Origin: Anaeramoeba ignava
Taxonomy: Eukaryota; Metamonada; Anaeramoebidae
Direction: 5' to 3'
NCBI GenBank assembly: GCA_028826165.1
Contig: JAPDFW010000033.1
Coordinates: 558,001 to 622,000, forward strand
Length of the DNA stretch: 64,000 nt
Shown here: positions 35,698 to 47,319 of the stretch, piece by piece
How positions within the stretch are numbered: position 1 is the stretch's first letter
Layout of the letters: every line of letters starts with the position of its first letter
The notes under the pieces: model-generated
Database searches by the model: none
Told to the model about the DNA's origin: nothing
Seen by the model: the letters and a program-made list of their open reading frames with translations, nothing else
Translations under genes and position numbers: made by a program

Positions 35698-37665
35698 TCA
35701 ATTTTCATTTATTTGAGAAAAAAAAGGTTTTGAAAAAGATTTTTGTTGTTGAAAAAGAAGTAAAGAATTAGAACGAGTAAATCGATGACCAAAAAAAGTT
35801 TCAGATTCCTCTTTAAGTTATTAAAATAAATAAATTAAAAAATTAATTAAGCAAAAAAAGTTCTTAAAAAAGTTCTTATTTTTTTTTTTACTTTGTTCTG
35901 GATGAAATAATTCACTTTTTGATCTTAAAATTGATTTTTTCATTGCTGGTAAAAAAGAAAAAGGAGCATGAAAACTTTCATCACTATCAGAAGCATCATC
36001 ATTTAAACTTTCATCAATACTAATTTCACTATCGGTTTCAATTTGAGATTGAGTTGTTGTTGGATCGGAAATTGATGTCATTGGAATATTTGATTTTTCT
36101 GTGAAAAGAAACTGTTTTGGTTGCAATCTTTGTATTAATTTTTCGAAATCTTCACTTTCAAGAAATCTACTTAATGAATTGGTTTTAATTAATCTGATTA
36201 CAATTTGTTTTGCTTGATCAAATATTGTTGAATCTGCATTTGGAAGTTGATTTTTAATTTGATTTCTAATTCCATATTCAATATTAATCTGAAAAAGATT
36301 TTTTTAATTTTAATTTTAAATTTTAATTTTAATTTTTAATTTTAATTTGAAATACTTCTGATTCTGAATTTTCTTTAACAAATTTATTGTATATTTCTTG
36401 TGCCTTTTTATGCATTTCAATTGGATCTTCAATTTTTTTATAATTTTCAACTTCAATAAAAAAATCCAAATTTTCAAAACAAAATTCTTTTTTCAAAAAA
36501 TTCCTTTTTGTTTTTGTTTTTGTTTTAAAATTTAATTGAAAATTTTAAATTAAATTTCAAATTAAATTCATTTTACCCTAAAAATTTTCTTCCATATTTA
36601 TTTCGAAATATAAATTCAATAGATGATGCTTCAGTAATTGGATCCTCCATATCAACAATCTCTGTGTGAGATTTATCTTGGACTAAAAGTAAAATTTCTT
36701 TTGTTTTTTCTGAATATTGTTTAAAAAAATTTAAGAATCCATTTGAAAACTAAAAGAAAAAAAAATATTTGAAAAAAATATCATGATTTAAAATGAAAAA
36801 ATCCAATCTTTCGTGAATAAGGAAATTGAATAATACTTGAATAAAAGTTTCTGAAAGGAAATCATGCCGTTTTTCTATTATAATTTCCATATCTTTTAAT
36901 AAATTATTTTCAAATTGTTGAAATTGTTCATTTTGGATATTTTCATTTTCAAGTTTTTCTAACATAATTTCTCTTTCTTTTAATTGATCCTTTGAGATTG
37001 AGTTAATATGAGAAAAAATGATAAATGATGAAATGATTAAAATAATTAATGAAACAGGAAAAACTAAATGGAAAATATAATTGTTTTTTTTTTTGAAAAA
37101 ATTTTACTTGAATTTTTCTACAAATAAGATAAAGTGAATGAACTTTTTGAATGTGTTTTGAATCACATTCAATAAACTATTTTTTGAGTGTGTAATATTT
37201 TAACACAAAATAAAGAATTAATTTCCTTTTTTTTATATAAAAAAATGGAAAAAAAATTAATACAAATTGTGACCATTCTTCAAGCATTTTTAACAAAATA
37301 TTTTGGATTTTTTTAATTGATGAATTAAGTGTTCCTTGTGGATCAAAGAACATTGAATAATTTCTGAGAAGATGAGTGAGATATTTGAATAAAGCTAAAT
37401 GGAAAATTTGGGGAAAATTAAATCAAAAAAAAAATTAAAAAAAAATCTAGAAAAAAATATTGATTAAAAATATACATTGAATAGAATATAATAAATTATC
37501 AAAATTGCAAGCCATATTTGAAACAACATTTGCTAGTCTTAAAAAAGTTGATTGGATATCAATAAATTTTGATTCCTAAAAATTAAAATTAAAATCAAAA
37601 TTTGAATTAAAAAATTAAAATTAAAATTAAATTAAAAAATTTATTTTAACTTGTAGAATCGACAT
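35698..37665 (-). CDS. RGS-domain protein with N-terminal BAR-like helical region
   Basis: Nine exons: 37665-37651, 37575-37476, 37394-37264, 37176-37108, 36989-36837, 36749-36577, 36503-36356, 36288-35892 and 35810-35698, giving 432 residues with all phases closed. Residues about 10-185 are helical and resemble an arfaptin/BAR fold (LNSSIKKIQNILLKMLEEWS, CRKIQDQLKEREIMLEKLEN, EKRHDFLSETFIQFSNGFLN). Residues about 190-310 are an RGS domain: FLGNFLKKEFCFENLDFFIEVENYKK, KAQEIYNKFVKENSESEIN, FDQAKQIVIRLIKTNSLSRFLES. RGS domains speed GTP hydrolysis on G-alpha subunits. A Ser/Asp-rich tail follows. The BAR call is by heptad-like pattern and is less certain than RGS. The first exon codes only MSILQ. 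Confidence 0.78.
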
Positions 37666-37737
37666 TTAAAAATAAATTAAGAAATTTAAATGAAAAAAAT
37701 GAAAAAAATGAAAAATGAAAAATGAAAAGAATTCTTT

Positions 37738-40551
37738 TTAATTTTTTTTTGATAAATCTTCAATTCTAAACATAATTTGAATTGCTTTTGGATTAATACT
37801 TCTATTTGGAAAAATAATATTTAAATCTAAAGTTTGAAAAATAGAAATTCTTTTTTGAATTAAACGAACATTTGAAAATTTTTTAAGAATTTTTTTTGTT
37901 GAAGAAACAATAAAAGATTTTCTTGAAGAATTTTTTCTATTTTTTCTTTTAGAATTTTGATTGAAATTTTGATTGAATTTTGATTGAATTTTTGATTTGA
38001 ATTTTGATTGAAATTTTGATTGAAATTTTGATTGAATTTTTGATTGAATTTTTGATTTGAATTTTCATTTTGTTGATTTGTTTTGATAAAATCAGAAGGA
38101 TGTTGGAAAAATAATGTAACAGAAGTTTGCGAAGAAAAGTCAATAGCAAGAAGTCCTGTACATTTAAAAAAGAATAGTTTTTGAATTAGACAAAAATCTG
38201 GAATGTAAAATTTAAGCGAATCAGGAAAAATTTCAAGAAGTGAAGCTTTTTTGCTCAAAGTTTTTCCTTGAAAAAGTGTTGATAAAAAAAGTTTATTGCT
38301 TTGAACCGAACATTGTTTAGCTTTTCTAGTTTTTTATATTGCAATGATTGCAGATAATTTTAAGTCCAATATTTGAAGGAACTAAATTAAGTGAAAGAAT
38401 ATCTTCTTGAATTGAATTATTTTTAGAAAGTTTTAATCCAGAAAGGGAAGCTGTAAGTAGTTTGTGAACTGTTATATCGATATAACGACGAATTGGAGAT
38501 GTGAAATGTGTGTATACTTGAGCATTTAAATCGTAATGCTAATGAATTTTTTTTAAATAAAAATTGAATTAATTTTTAATTTTTAAATTTTTGAATTAAT
38601 TTTTAAATTAATTTTTAAATTTATTTTTGAATTAATTTTTTAAATTTGTTTTTAAATTTGTTTTTAAATTAATTTTTAAATTGTTTTTTGAAATTGTTTT
38701 TAAATAAATTTAATTTACACGAAAATTATCTGTTTCGAGTTCAGGATCACCAGTTGAAATATATTCTGCACTTGATTGACTTGAAATTAATCTTTGTTGA
38801 ATAATCTAATAAAAAAATAAAATAAAAAAATAAAAAAATCGGAAAAAAATTTCCTTTTAATTAATTGAAAAATAATTATAAATTTGTAAATACATTGAAA
38901 ATTTGAGGGTCTAAATTTTTCTGAAGAACAAGCAAAGAATCATGGAAAGACTTTAGGGAAGAAGAATCTACAGTAAGACCTAAATCATTGCATAGTTGAG
39001 CAACGATCTGGACTTGATTTAAATCAGGAGGAGGATGTCTTCTCAAAATGGAATTTTTTGGGAAGGATTTAAAAATAATCATAGCAATGGTCTGATTAGC
39101 CAAGACCATCAGTGATTCAACGAGAAGATGAGCATCCAAAGTAACTTTGCGATGAACATCAAGAGGATTGCCACTTTGATCAAGAACGAAATTGAGCTCA
39201 TTTTCTGGACTTTCAATTCTAGCTCCGGATAACTGTCGAATTTTTCTTAAAAGTTTGGAAAGAAAATTCAACTCAGTAAGACTTTTGGCAACAGGAATCA
39301 AAGAAGAATCAAACGGTTCGATCTTTCCGTCGAGGAGTTCTTGGGCTTTATTGTAGCTCAAATTGACACAAGGTTTGATAATGGATCTTCCAACCCATTG
39401 ACTTGAAATGAAAATATTGACGTTTTCAAAAAAATCTTTAGAAACAGAACTTAAGCATTCATCAATATCCAAATATTCTTTTCGGGAATTCTGCTGCGAA
39501 TTTGATTTGCGCAGAAAAGAGAAATTCCAGATTACAGAATATGCAAATTTATCCTCTCCAGCACTCAAACTGCAGAGACATTCGCTCAGTATTTTAGGAA
39601 GCATGGGTATACAACGATCAACAAGGTACACAGAAGTTGCTCTGTGTCGTGCCTCCACATCTAGTTTGCTGTTGGGCTCGACAAAAAAACTGACATCAGC
39701 AATGTGTACACCAACTTCTAAAGTGTATGAATTTAACCGACGACAATGGACTGCGTCGTCTAAGTCCCCTGCTCCTTCAGGGTCGACTGTGAAGACCTGT
39801 ATGTCGCGCAGATCTTTCCGCTTCGAGATCTCCTCATCTGTGATTCTCAATTGAGGCCTACTCTTTCCTCTTTCATATCTCTCAAGAATTGACTCTGGAA
39901 ATTCTTCAACCACTGAATGCTCAATTAAAATTCCTATTTGCTCAGCTTTTAAATCCCCAACAATACCGATAATCCTGTGGATTTTTGCTTCGGGCAATCT
40001 CTTTTCTCCCCATCTTATACTCTTGATGATCACCAACGATTCTAAAAAAAGTTTTTCATCTTGTAGAATGTTTTTTGGTATTTGTGTTTTTTGAATTAAA
40101 ATTAATGGAAATTTTTTGTTTCTTGGTCTAAATAGGATTTTTTTTGGATCATCAGTTTCTCGAGAATTAAGCATAAATGTCCCGATCAAATACTTAGGCT
40201 TTTTATCCTGTACAATGCGTACAATTCTTGCCACGTTTTTTGATTGTTGTTTTTTTTGTTCGTTTTGTTTATTTGCTTCCATCATGACTTCAACTTCGAC
40301 AACATCGCCGTGCATTGCTCGTGCCTTTTTATTAGTGTTCTGCACATGGAAATATCGATTGTCGTCTTTTATTAAAAGCTTTCCATACATCATTGGTGAT
40401 GTCACTACACAGAATGTTCCAATCTATTGAGTCGTTATTTGACAGTTTCATTGGTTTTTTTTTTTTTTTATTAGTTTTTTTTCCTTTTTTTAAATTTGTT
40501 TTATTTTAATGTTGATTTGATTTTTTTTACTAAATGGTTTTTTTGGTTCAT
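37738..40551 (-). CDS. DIS3L2-like RNase II/RNB 3'-5' exoribonuclease (two one-base frame breaks)
   Basis: Exons 40551-40531, 40423-38894, 38805-38719 and 38538-37738, about 812 residues. There is no N-terminal PIN domain, pointing to DIS3L2 rather than DIS3. Cold-shock-like domains lie at about 5-175, the RNB domain at about 200-590. RNB hallmarks: [14 protein letters not shown] (metal-binding Asp cluster), [45 protein letters not shown] and [20 protein letters not shown]-terminal S1-like region follows with an Asn-Gln-Phe repeat insert. In exon 4 an extra A at 38335-38330 breaks CNHCNIK-TRKAKQ, and a missing base near 37976-37982 returns to frame. The first exon (MNQKNHL) is the least certain. 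This family degrades oligo-uridylated RNA in the cytoplasm. Confidence 0.88.
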
Positions 40552-40996
40552 TTTTTTTTTGGTTTAAATGGAAAAAGAATTGAAAAAAATGGAAAAAAAA
40601 ATGAAAAAAGGAAAAATAAAAAAAATGGATAAATGATGTAAGAATGAGTAAAAAATAAAATAAAATTAGTAATTATTTTATTTTAACAGAAACTAATTAA
40701 AAAAAAATAACAACTCTAAATTTAAAATCAAATTAAAATTTAAATTAAAATTTAAATTAAAATGTCAATTTTTTTTATTTTATAATTTTTATTTTTAAAA
40801 ATTTTTTTTTTATTTTTTTTCTTTTTCCATTTTTTTCTTTCTTCTTTTTATTTTTTTATTTTTTTTTTCTTTTTATTTTCTTTTTGTTTATTCTTTTTAA
40901 TTCAAATTCAAATTCAAATTCAAATTCAAATTCAAATTTTCTTTTTTAAAAACAAAAAAATTAAATTTTTTTCAACACAATTTTTATAAATTTTAA
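40552..40996. promoter_or_regulatory. Divergent intergenic region, DIS3L2-like / Ras-type GTPase
   Basis: 445 bp between divergent start codons. The left part is A/G-rich, the right part strongly T-rich with TTTTTCATTTTT-like blocks and a run of five AATTCA units at about 40900-40935. No gene is seen; promoter function is inferred from position. Confidence 0.4.
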
Positions 40997-43234
40997 ATGA
41001 CTGAAGATAATCCTTTAAAAATTGTTTTAATTGGAGGAGGATCAGGTGAGTTTATTTATAATTATTTAATTTATAAAACTTATTAACAAAAAATACAAAT
41101 AAACAACTAAAAAAATTTTCAAAAAAAAAAAAATTTTTTTTCGAACATTTTTAAATCAACTTTTAAATATAAATATTTAAATAAATCTAAATATAAAAAT
41201 AAATATAAATATAAATATAAATATAAATATAAAAATAAATATTTAAATAAATATAAATATAAATATAAATATAAATATAAATATAAATATAAATATAAAT
41301 ATAAATATAAATATAAATATAAATATAAATATAAATATAAATATAAATATAAATATAAATATAAATACAAATATTTAAAATATAAATATAAATATAAATA
41401 TAAATATAAATATAAATATAAATATAAATATAAATATAAATATAAAATATTCTTAAATATAAATATAAATATAAATATAAATATAAAAATAAATAAAATA
41501 TAAAATATAAATATAAATATAAATATAAATATAATTATAAATATAAATATAAATATAAATATAAAATATAAATATAAATATAAATATAAATATAAATATA
41601 AATATATAAACATAAATATAAAATATAAATATAAATATAAATATAAATATAAATATAAATATAAAATATAAATATAAATATAAATATAAAATAAAAATAT
41701 AAATATAAATAAAAATATAAATATAAATATAAAATAAAAATAAATATAAATATAAATATAAAAAAAATAAAAAAAAAATAAAAATAAATATAAATATAAA
41801 TATAAAATAAATATAAATATAAATATAAATTATAAATATAAATATAAATATATAAATATAAATATAAATATAAATATAAATATAAATATAAATATAAATA
41901 TAAATATAAATATAAATATAAATATAAATATAAATATAAATATAAATATAAATATAAATATAAATATAAATATTAAAATTAAAATTAATATTATATCTAA
42001 ATAGTTGGTAAATCTTGTTTAACTGCTCAATTTCTTCAAGGAAAATTTATTGAAGATTATGATCCAACAATTGGTAAATAAAAATAAGAATAAAAATAAC
42101 ACGAAAGAAATATCAAATTAAAAAAATTTTTTTAAAAAAAAAAGAGGAAAATTATAGAAAAGTTGTTAATATTGATGGAGAAGATACTCATTTAGAAATT
42201 ATTGATACAGCAGGACAAGAAGAATATCGTTCTGTTCGAGATAAAGTATTTATAAATTTAAATTAAAATTAAAATTAAAATTAAAATTAAAATTAAAATT
42301 AAAATTAAAATTAAAATTAATATTTAAAATTAAAATTAAAATTAAAATTTAAAATAATAAAGTATATTAAACTAGGAGAGGGTTTTATTATTGTTTTCAG
42401 TATTATTTCTCGAACCAGTTTTTTAGAAGCGAGAAATCTTCATGAAGCAATTAGAAGAGTTAATAATTTCCAAGCAGTACCAGTTATTACTGTTGCAAAT
42501 AAAGCAGGTTTGAATTATTTTTAGATTTTAAATTATAAATTATAAATTTTAAATTATAAATTTAAAAAATTTTAGATCTTGCTGATGAAAGATTAGTATC
42601 ACAAGAAGAAGGAGAAACATTAACTAAAAAATATTCAAGTTCTTATTATGAAACGTATCATTTTTAAAGCGAACAAAAAAATTGAATTTAATATTTAATT
42701 TATTATTTAATTTATTATTCAATTTAATATTTAATTTATTATTCAATTTATTATTCAATTTATTATTCAATTTATTATTTAATTTATTATTTAATTTATT
42801 ATTTAATTTATTATTTAATTTATTATTGAATTTATTATTTAATTTAATATTTAATTTATTATTTAATTTATTTTTATTATTTAACTAAATTTAATTTATT
42901 ATTTAATTTATTATTTAATTTATTATTTAATTTATTATTTAATTTATTATTTAATTTATTATTTAATTTATTATTTAATTTATTATTTAATTTATTATTT
43001 AATTTATTATTTAATTTATTATTTAATTTATTATTTAATTTATTATTTAATTTAATATTTAATTTATTATTTAATTTATTATTTAATAGTTCTGCTAAAA
43101 CAGGAATGAATGTAAATGCGTGCTTTGAAGAGATTATTAAACAAACAAAACTTTTTAGAAAAGAAAAGAGTGTAAAACCACAAGAACCATCAATTTATGA
43201 TGAAAAGAGTAAAGGATGTTGTTTGATTCTTTAA
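40997..43234 (+). CDS. Ras-family small GTPase with CAAX terminus
   Basis: Six exons: 40997-41045, 42005-42073, 42145-42245, 42363-42507, 42576-42654 and 43090-43234, giving 195 residues with consistent phases. All G motifs are present: GGGSVGKSCLT (P-loop), DPTIEENYRK (switch I), [17 protein letters not shown] (switch II with the catalytic Gln), NKADL and TSAKTG. The C terminus ends GCCLIL; the last four residues CLIL form a CAAX box whose final Leu predicts geranylgeranylation, and the adjacent Cys could be palmitoylated. It fits the Ras/Rap branch better than Rab or Rho. Introns 1 and 5 are long A+T arrays; the acceptor of intron 2 was set so that switch I reads TIEENYRK. Confidence 0.93.
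41046..42004 (+). repeat. Intron 1 of the Ras gene: AAATAT array
   Basis: 959 bp from GTGAGTTT to AAATAG. After about 110 bp it is a long AAATAT hexamer array with a few AAAAT and AAATTT interruptions. In the opposite strand it yields an artefactual Tyr-Leu / Phe-Ile frame. Confidence 0.9.
42655..43089 (+). repeat. Intron 5 of the Ras gene: TTTATTATTTAA array
   Basis: 435 bp from GTATCA to TTTAATAG, filled with a 12-bp unit AATTTATTATTT with AATTTAATATTT variants. Confidence 0.88.
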
Positions 43235-44373
43235 AACTCTTATTATCATTTTTTTTTCTTTTTAATCTCATTTTTCTTTTTTGATTTTTTTTTGATTTTT
43301 TTCCTTTTTTTTTTGCATGTTCTTCGTTTTGATTGCAACAAATTAAATTCTCAATTTTAATCCAAATTTTTAATCCAAATTTTTAATCCAAATTTTTAAT
43401 CCAAATTTTTAATCCAAATTATGATTAAATTATTAATTAAATTATTAATTAAATTATTTATTAAATTATTAATTAAATTATTTATTAAATTATTTATTAA
43501 ATTATTAATTAAATTATTTATTAAATTATTAATTAAATTATTTATTAAATTATTGATTAAATTATTAATTAAATTATTGATTAAATTATTAATTAAATTA
43601 TTAATTAAATTATTGATTAAATTATTGATTAAATTATTAATTAAATTATTAATTAAATTATTTATTAAATTATTTATTAAATTATTGATTAAATTATTAA
43701 TTAAATTATTAATTAAATTATTATTAATTAAATTATTAATTAAATTATTTATTAAATTATTTATTAAATTATTGATTAAATTTTTGATTAAATTATTGAT
43801 TAAATTATTTATTAAATTATTGATTAAATTTTTGATTAAATTTTTTATTATATTATTTATTAAATTATGATTAAACTATTAATTAAATTATTTATCAAAT
43901 TATTTATTAAATTATTAATTAAATTATTGATTAAATTTTTGATTAAATTATTGATTAAATTATTTATTAAATTATTAATTAAATTTTTAATTAAATTATT
44001 GATTAAATTATTAATTAAATTATTGATTAAATTATTAATTAAATTATTAATTAAATTATTGATTAAATTATTAATTAAATTATTGATTAAATTATTGATT
44101 AAATTATTGATTAAATTATTAATTAAATTATTGATTAAATTTTTGATTAAATTTTTTAATATATTTTTATTTCAATTTTTTCTTTTTCTTATTTGTTTCT
44201 CTTTTTCTTTTTTGTTTTTTTTTTGTTTTTGTTGTTGTTTCTGATTTAAGAAATTAACCAAAATCAAATCAATCAGAAATAAATTTGGATAAAAAAAAAA
44301 AAGAACAATTTAAGAAAATAAATACAAAACAAAGAAAAAAATCCCAAGTTAAAAAAAAAACAAAAGAAAGGAA
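43235..44373. repeat. Intergenic region with AAATTATTAATT array
   Basis: From 43235 to about 43420 the sequence is T-rich 3' flank with four copies of AATCCAAATTTTT. From about 43422 to 44150 it is a 12-bp-type array of AAATTATTAATT, AAATTATTGATT and AAATTATTTATT variants. Then comes T-rich sequence and an A-rich tail to the GATA gene stop. The long Lys-Leu-Leu-Ile frames here are repeat artefacts. Confidence 0.88.
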
Positions 44374-47319
44374 TTAATAATCTCTAGAATAATTATTAAT
44401 CAAGGAATAATTTCTTTGTTGAGAAGTAAAAGAAGAATTTTGACGGGAATTAAATTTTAAAAGTTGAGAAGAATTGAAAGGAAGTTTTCTAGTTACACAT
44501 TCCAAAGGTTGAGGAAGAGGTTCATCTTTTCCTTCAATAAAATTATCAGGTGTTAAAAAAGAGTTCATTTCTTCAGCAAGAATGCCATATTTATTAGAAG
44601 TTCTTGGAATAAGCCATTTAATCAAACATTGTTGTTCTGATTGATCAAACGGCATAACAAACGCTTTTATTGTCCCGAATATCTCAAGTCCTCCTTCCAC
44701 TCTCATTCCTACACAATCTCCAATTTGGAGTGTTAAAATATTCCCGTTTTCTTCACTTTGGGTTTGTTCTTCTTGTTTTGTTAATTTGTTGTCTTGGCTA
44801 ATGTTTGTTTCTCTTCTTGTTTCCATATTTTCCATTCGATTAAAATTTCGCAAATTTTGATTTAAAGATTGATTTAAAGATTGATTTTGATTTAAATTTT
44901 GATTTAAATTTTGATTTTGATTTAAATTTTGATTTTGATTTAAATTTTGAATTGGATTTAAATTTTGATTTTGAATTGAATTTTGATTTTGAATTGGATT
45001 TAAATTTTGAATTGGATTTTGATTTTGATTTTGAATTGGATTTAAATTTTGAATTGGATTTAGATTTTGAATTGGATTTAAATTTTGAATTGGATTTTGA
45101 TTTTGATTTTGAATTGGATTTGAATTTTCATTGATTGTTTCGTTTTTTTCTGGTGATTCTCCATCCTTTTTTCCTTTTCCTTTTGTTTTTGTTTTGGTTT
45201 TTCCTCTTGTTTTTGCTTTTGCGTTTCCTCTTGTTTTTGCTCTGGTTTTTCCTCTTGTTTTTGTTTTTGCTTTTCCTCTTGTAATTGTTTTTGGTTTGGT
45301 ATTTGTTTCTTTATCCAATTCAGAATTAATAGCCTTATTTTTAAGTCCATTATTTGATTGATTTAATTCGTCATTTAATGATTGAAAAGAGTTTTTTTGT
45401 TCAATTTTCATATCATTTTGAAGTGGTATTTGTGGATTAATTAATTGGTTCATTTGATTGTTGAGTGGATTCTCTATTTGAGGTAATGGAACTAATGATA
45501 ACTCAGAAATTGCTCGATTTGTTGCTCTTCTTGTCATTATTTCATGTGGTTTTACTTCCACTATTTGTTTGGATTTACTTCGGGTTTTTGTCTTTTTTTT
45601 CTTTTTTTTCTTTTTTGATTTTGGATTTGCTTTGTTTTTTGATTTGGATTTTGATTTGGGTTTTGATTTTGATTTTGATTTTGATTTCTTATTGGATCTT
45701 GAAGATCGATTTTTAGAATTGTGTGATTTTTTGTTAACTTGAGAATCATTTTCATTTTCATTTTGATTTTCATTTTGATTTTCATTTTGATTTTGATTTT
45801 GATTTTCATTTTGATTTTGATTTTGATTTCCATTTTGATTTTGAATTTCATTTGCATTTTCATTTTCATTTTGATTTTGATTTTGAATTTCATTTGCATT
45901 TTGATTTTGATTTGAATTTTGATTTTGATTTGAATTTTGAATTTCATCAATTTTCGAAACATTTAATTGTGAATTCAATTCTGCTTTTTTATCAATACTG
46001 AAGATCGTCTGATTATTTTTTTCAGGATAATTTTCATTCAGAAGAGAATTTGTATTTGATGTTTGATTGAGTTGAGAATTTAGATTGATATTGTTTTGAG
46101 TAGGAATTGAACCGTTTTTTAATTTGGAAAAATCTTGTGTAACTTCTTGTGTTTTTTGGGTATTTTGCTGAGAATTATTATCCAAATCAAGCAAATTTCC
46201 TTGTTGAATTTGTGGACTAATTGTTGTGCTATTCTTTGAATTGCTGGATTTATTGGAATTGCTTGTGTTATTTGTTGGATTAGTATAGTTGACATTGTTT
46301 GGATTGGGAGTGTTAGCATTCAGAGTTGAATCTGTACTGTGATGATTATGTTTGTTGGGATGATTTGCGGGGTCCAAAGGCCGAGAAACAGAAGAAATGA
46401 TTGATTGAAGCTTGGAAAATTTTTCTTGGTCTTGTTGAGACTGGCCATTTTGCCGATAAAACATTTCCGAGTTCATTTTGGTTCCTGAAATCCCCAACAT
46501 GATCTTTCGGTCTTCTTGACCCAATTTCTCGATTTGCTTTTTCAGTTCCTGGTCTTCGAATTTAGAATCCATTATATTCAAAAAAGACAACGGATTAGAA
46601 TCGTTTTGGAAAAGTGCAGATTCAATTTGGAGGTTTGTTTGAGCTTCGTTTGTATTTAAATCAAAAGAATTGCTTTGGGAATTTTGACTATTAGTTGGGT
46701 TGTTATGAGAATTTTTTGCTTTTGCCGGATTTTCCGTTATAAATGAAGAGTTTTGCAGATTCGCAAATTCACTTTTCAATGTTTCTTCAACACCGTCAAC
46801 AGTCATTTCTTGGAAGGGCGAATAAAACTTTCCCTGTTCTTTCTGAGGAAGAGATTGGTGGTGCGAAGAGTCTTTTCTCAGTTGGGAATTTTCTTCGAGA
46901 TCATCAGCATTTCGAGGAAAATCTGGTTTTGGATTATCTGTTTTTTGAGTTTCTTGATTTTCTTGGTTTTCTTGATAAACATTTGAGGACTTTGAATTTG
47001 CATTTTGGTTGCTATTAGAGCTGCGGGAATTTCTGCGTGATTTGTGCTGCGACTTTTTCTTCTCATTCGTTGTAACGTTTGCGTTGTTATTTTCCTTCTT
47101 TGTTTTTGGTTTCTTAATTTTTTCTTCACTGGGTTCAATTTGTGACGAAACTCTTTTGGATTTTGAGTTGCGTTTGCCTACAGGTCGATCTCTGTTGTGG
47201 CGCCGCTTATAAACAGCGCATGCATTGCAGTAATATTTATCATCAATTTTGCGCCAAAGTGGAGTTTTTGTGGCTCCACAAGAAACATTTGAACATTTAA
47301 TATTAGGATTTGTGTCCAT
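44374..47319 (-). CDS. GATAD1-like protein with GATA-type zinc finger
   Basis: Intronless, 981 residues. An N-terminal GATA-type finger (about 8-40) reads CSNVSCGATKTPLWRK ... YCNACAVYKRRHNRDRP, with the four zinc Cys in place and a basic tail. A very long Asn/Gln/Ser/Lys-rich region follows, including NQNENQ runs, a KSKSKPKSKSK tract, a KTRGKAKTKTRGK repeat and a NPIQNLNPIQNQ repeat. The C-terminal domain (about 875-960: LQIGDCVGMRVEGG, GTIKAFVMPFDQSEQQCLIKWLIPRTSN, FLTPDNFIEGKDEPLPQPLE) matches the C-terminal chromatin-associated domain of animal GATAD1 (IGD...WLIP...FDPxxYIIGPEEDLP pattern). GATAD1 is about 270 residues in animals and sits in H3K4me3-linked repressor complexes, so this is a much longer relative. 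Confidence 0.82.
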   Translation of the reverse strand: MDTNPNIKCSNVSCGATKTPLWRKIDDKYYCNACAVYKRRHNRDRPVGKRNSKSKRVSSQIEPSEEKIKKPKTKKENNNANVTTNEKKKSQHKSRRNSRSSNSNQNANSKSSNVYQENQENQETQKTDNPKPDFPRNADDLEENSQLRKDSSHHQSLPQKEQGKFYSPFQEMTVDGVEETLKSEFANLQNSSFITENPAKAKNSHNNPTNSQNSQSNSFDLNTNEAQTNLQIESALFQNDSNPLSFLNIMDSKFEDQELKKQIEKLGQEDRKIMLGISGTKMNSEMFYRQNGQSQQDQEKFSKLQSIISSVSRPLDPANHPNKHNHHSTDSTLNANTPNPNNVNYTNPTNNTSNSNKSSNSKNSTTISPQIQQGNLLDLDNNSQQNTQKTQEVTQDFSKLKNGSIPTQNNINLNSQLNQTSNTNSLLNENYPEKNNQTIFSIDKKAELNSQLNVSKIDEIQNSNQNQNSNQNQNANEIQNQNQNENENANEIQNQNGNQNQNQNENQNQNQNENQNENQNENENDSQVNKKSHNSKNRSSRSNKKSKSKSKSKPKSKSKSKNKANPKSKKKKKKKKTKTRSKSKQIVEVKPHEIMTRRATNRAISELSLVPLPQIENPLNNQMNQLINPQIPLQNDMKIEQKNSFQSLNDELNQSNNGLKNKAINSELDKETNTKPKTITRGKAKTKTRGKTRAKTRGNAKAKTRGKTKTKTKGKGKKDGESPEKNETINENSNPIQNQNQNPIQNLNPIQNLNPIQNLNPIQNQNQNPIQNLNPIQNQNSIQNQNLNPIQNLNQNQNLNQNQNLNQNLNQNQSLNQSLNQNLRNFNRMENMETRRETNISQDNKLTKQEEQTQSEENGNILTLQIGDCVGMRVEGGLEIFGTIKAFVMPFDQSEQQCLIKWLIPRTSNKYGILAEEMNSFLTPDNFIEGKDEPLPQPLECVTRKLPFNSSQLLKFNSRQNSSFTSQQRNYSLINNYSRDY

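Noticed and set aside
36990-37060. A possible transmembrane helix (SLIILIISSFIIF) in the RGS gene
   Set aside because: Reaching it needs an acceptor whose phase does not match the upstream exon. The acceptor CTCAAAG before GATCAA closes phase 0 and makes the stretch the T-rich end of an intron.
41119-41613. Tyr-Leu / Phe-Ile frame on the minus strand
   Set aside because: Lies inside intron 1 of the Ras gene on the opposite strand and is a translation of the AAATAT array.
43421-44244. Long Lys-Leu-Leu-Ile frames resembling a hydrophobic protein
   Set aside because: Pure 12-bp A+T array in an intergenic gap; no codon structure beyond the repeat.
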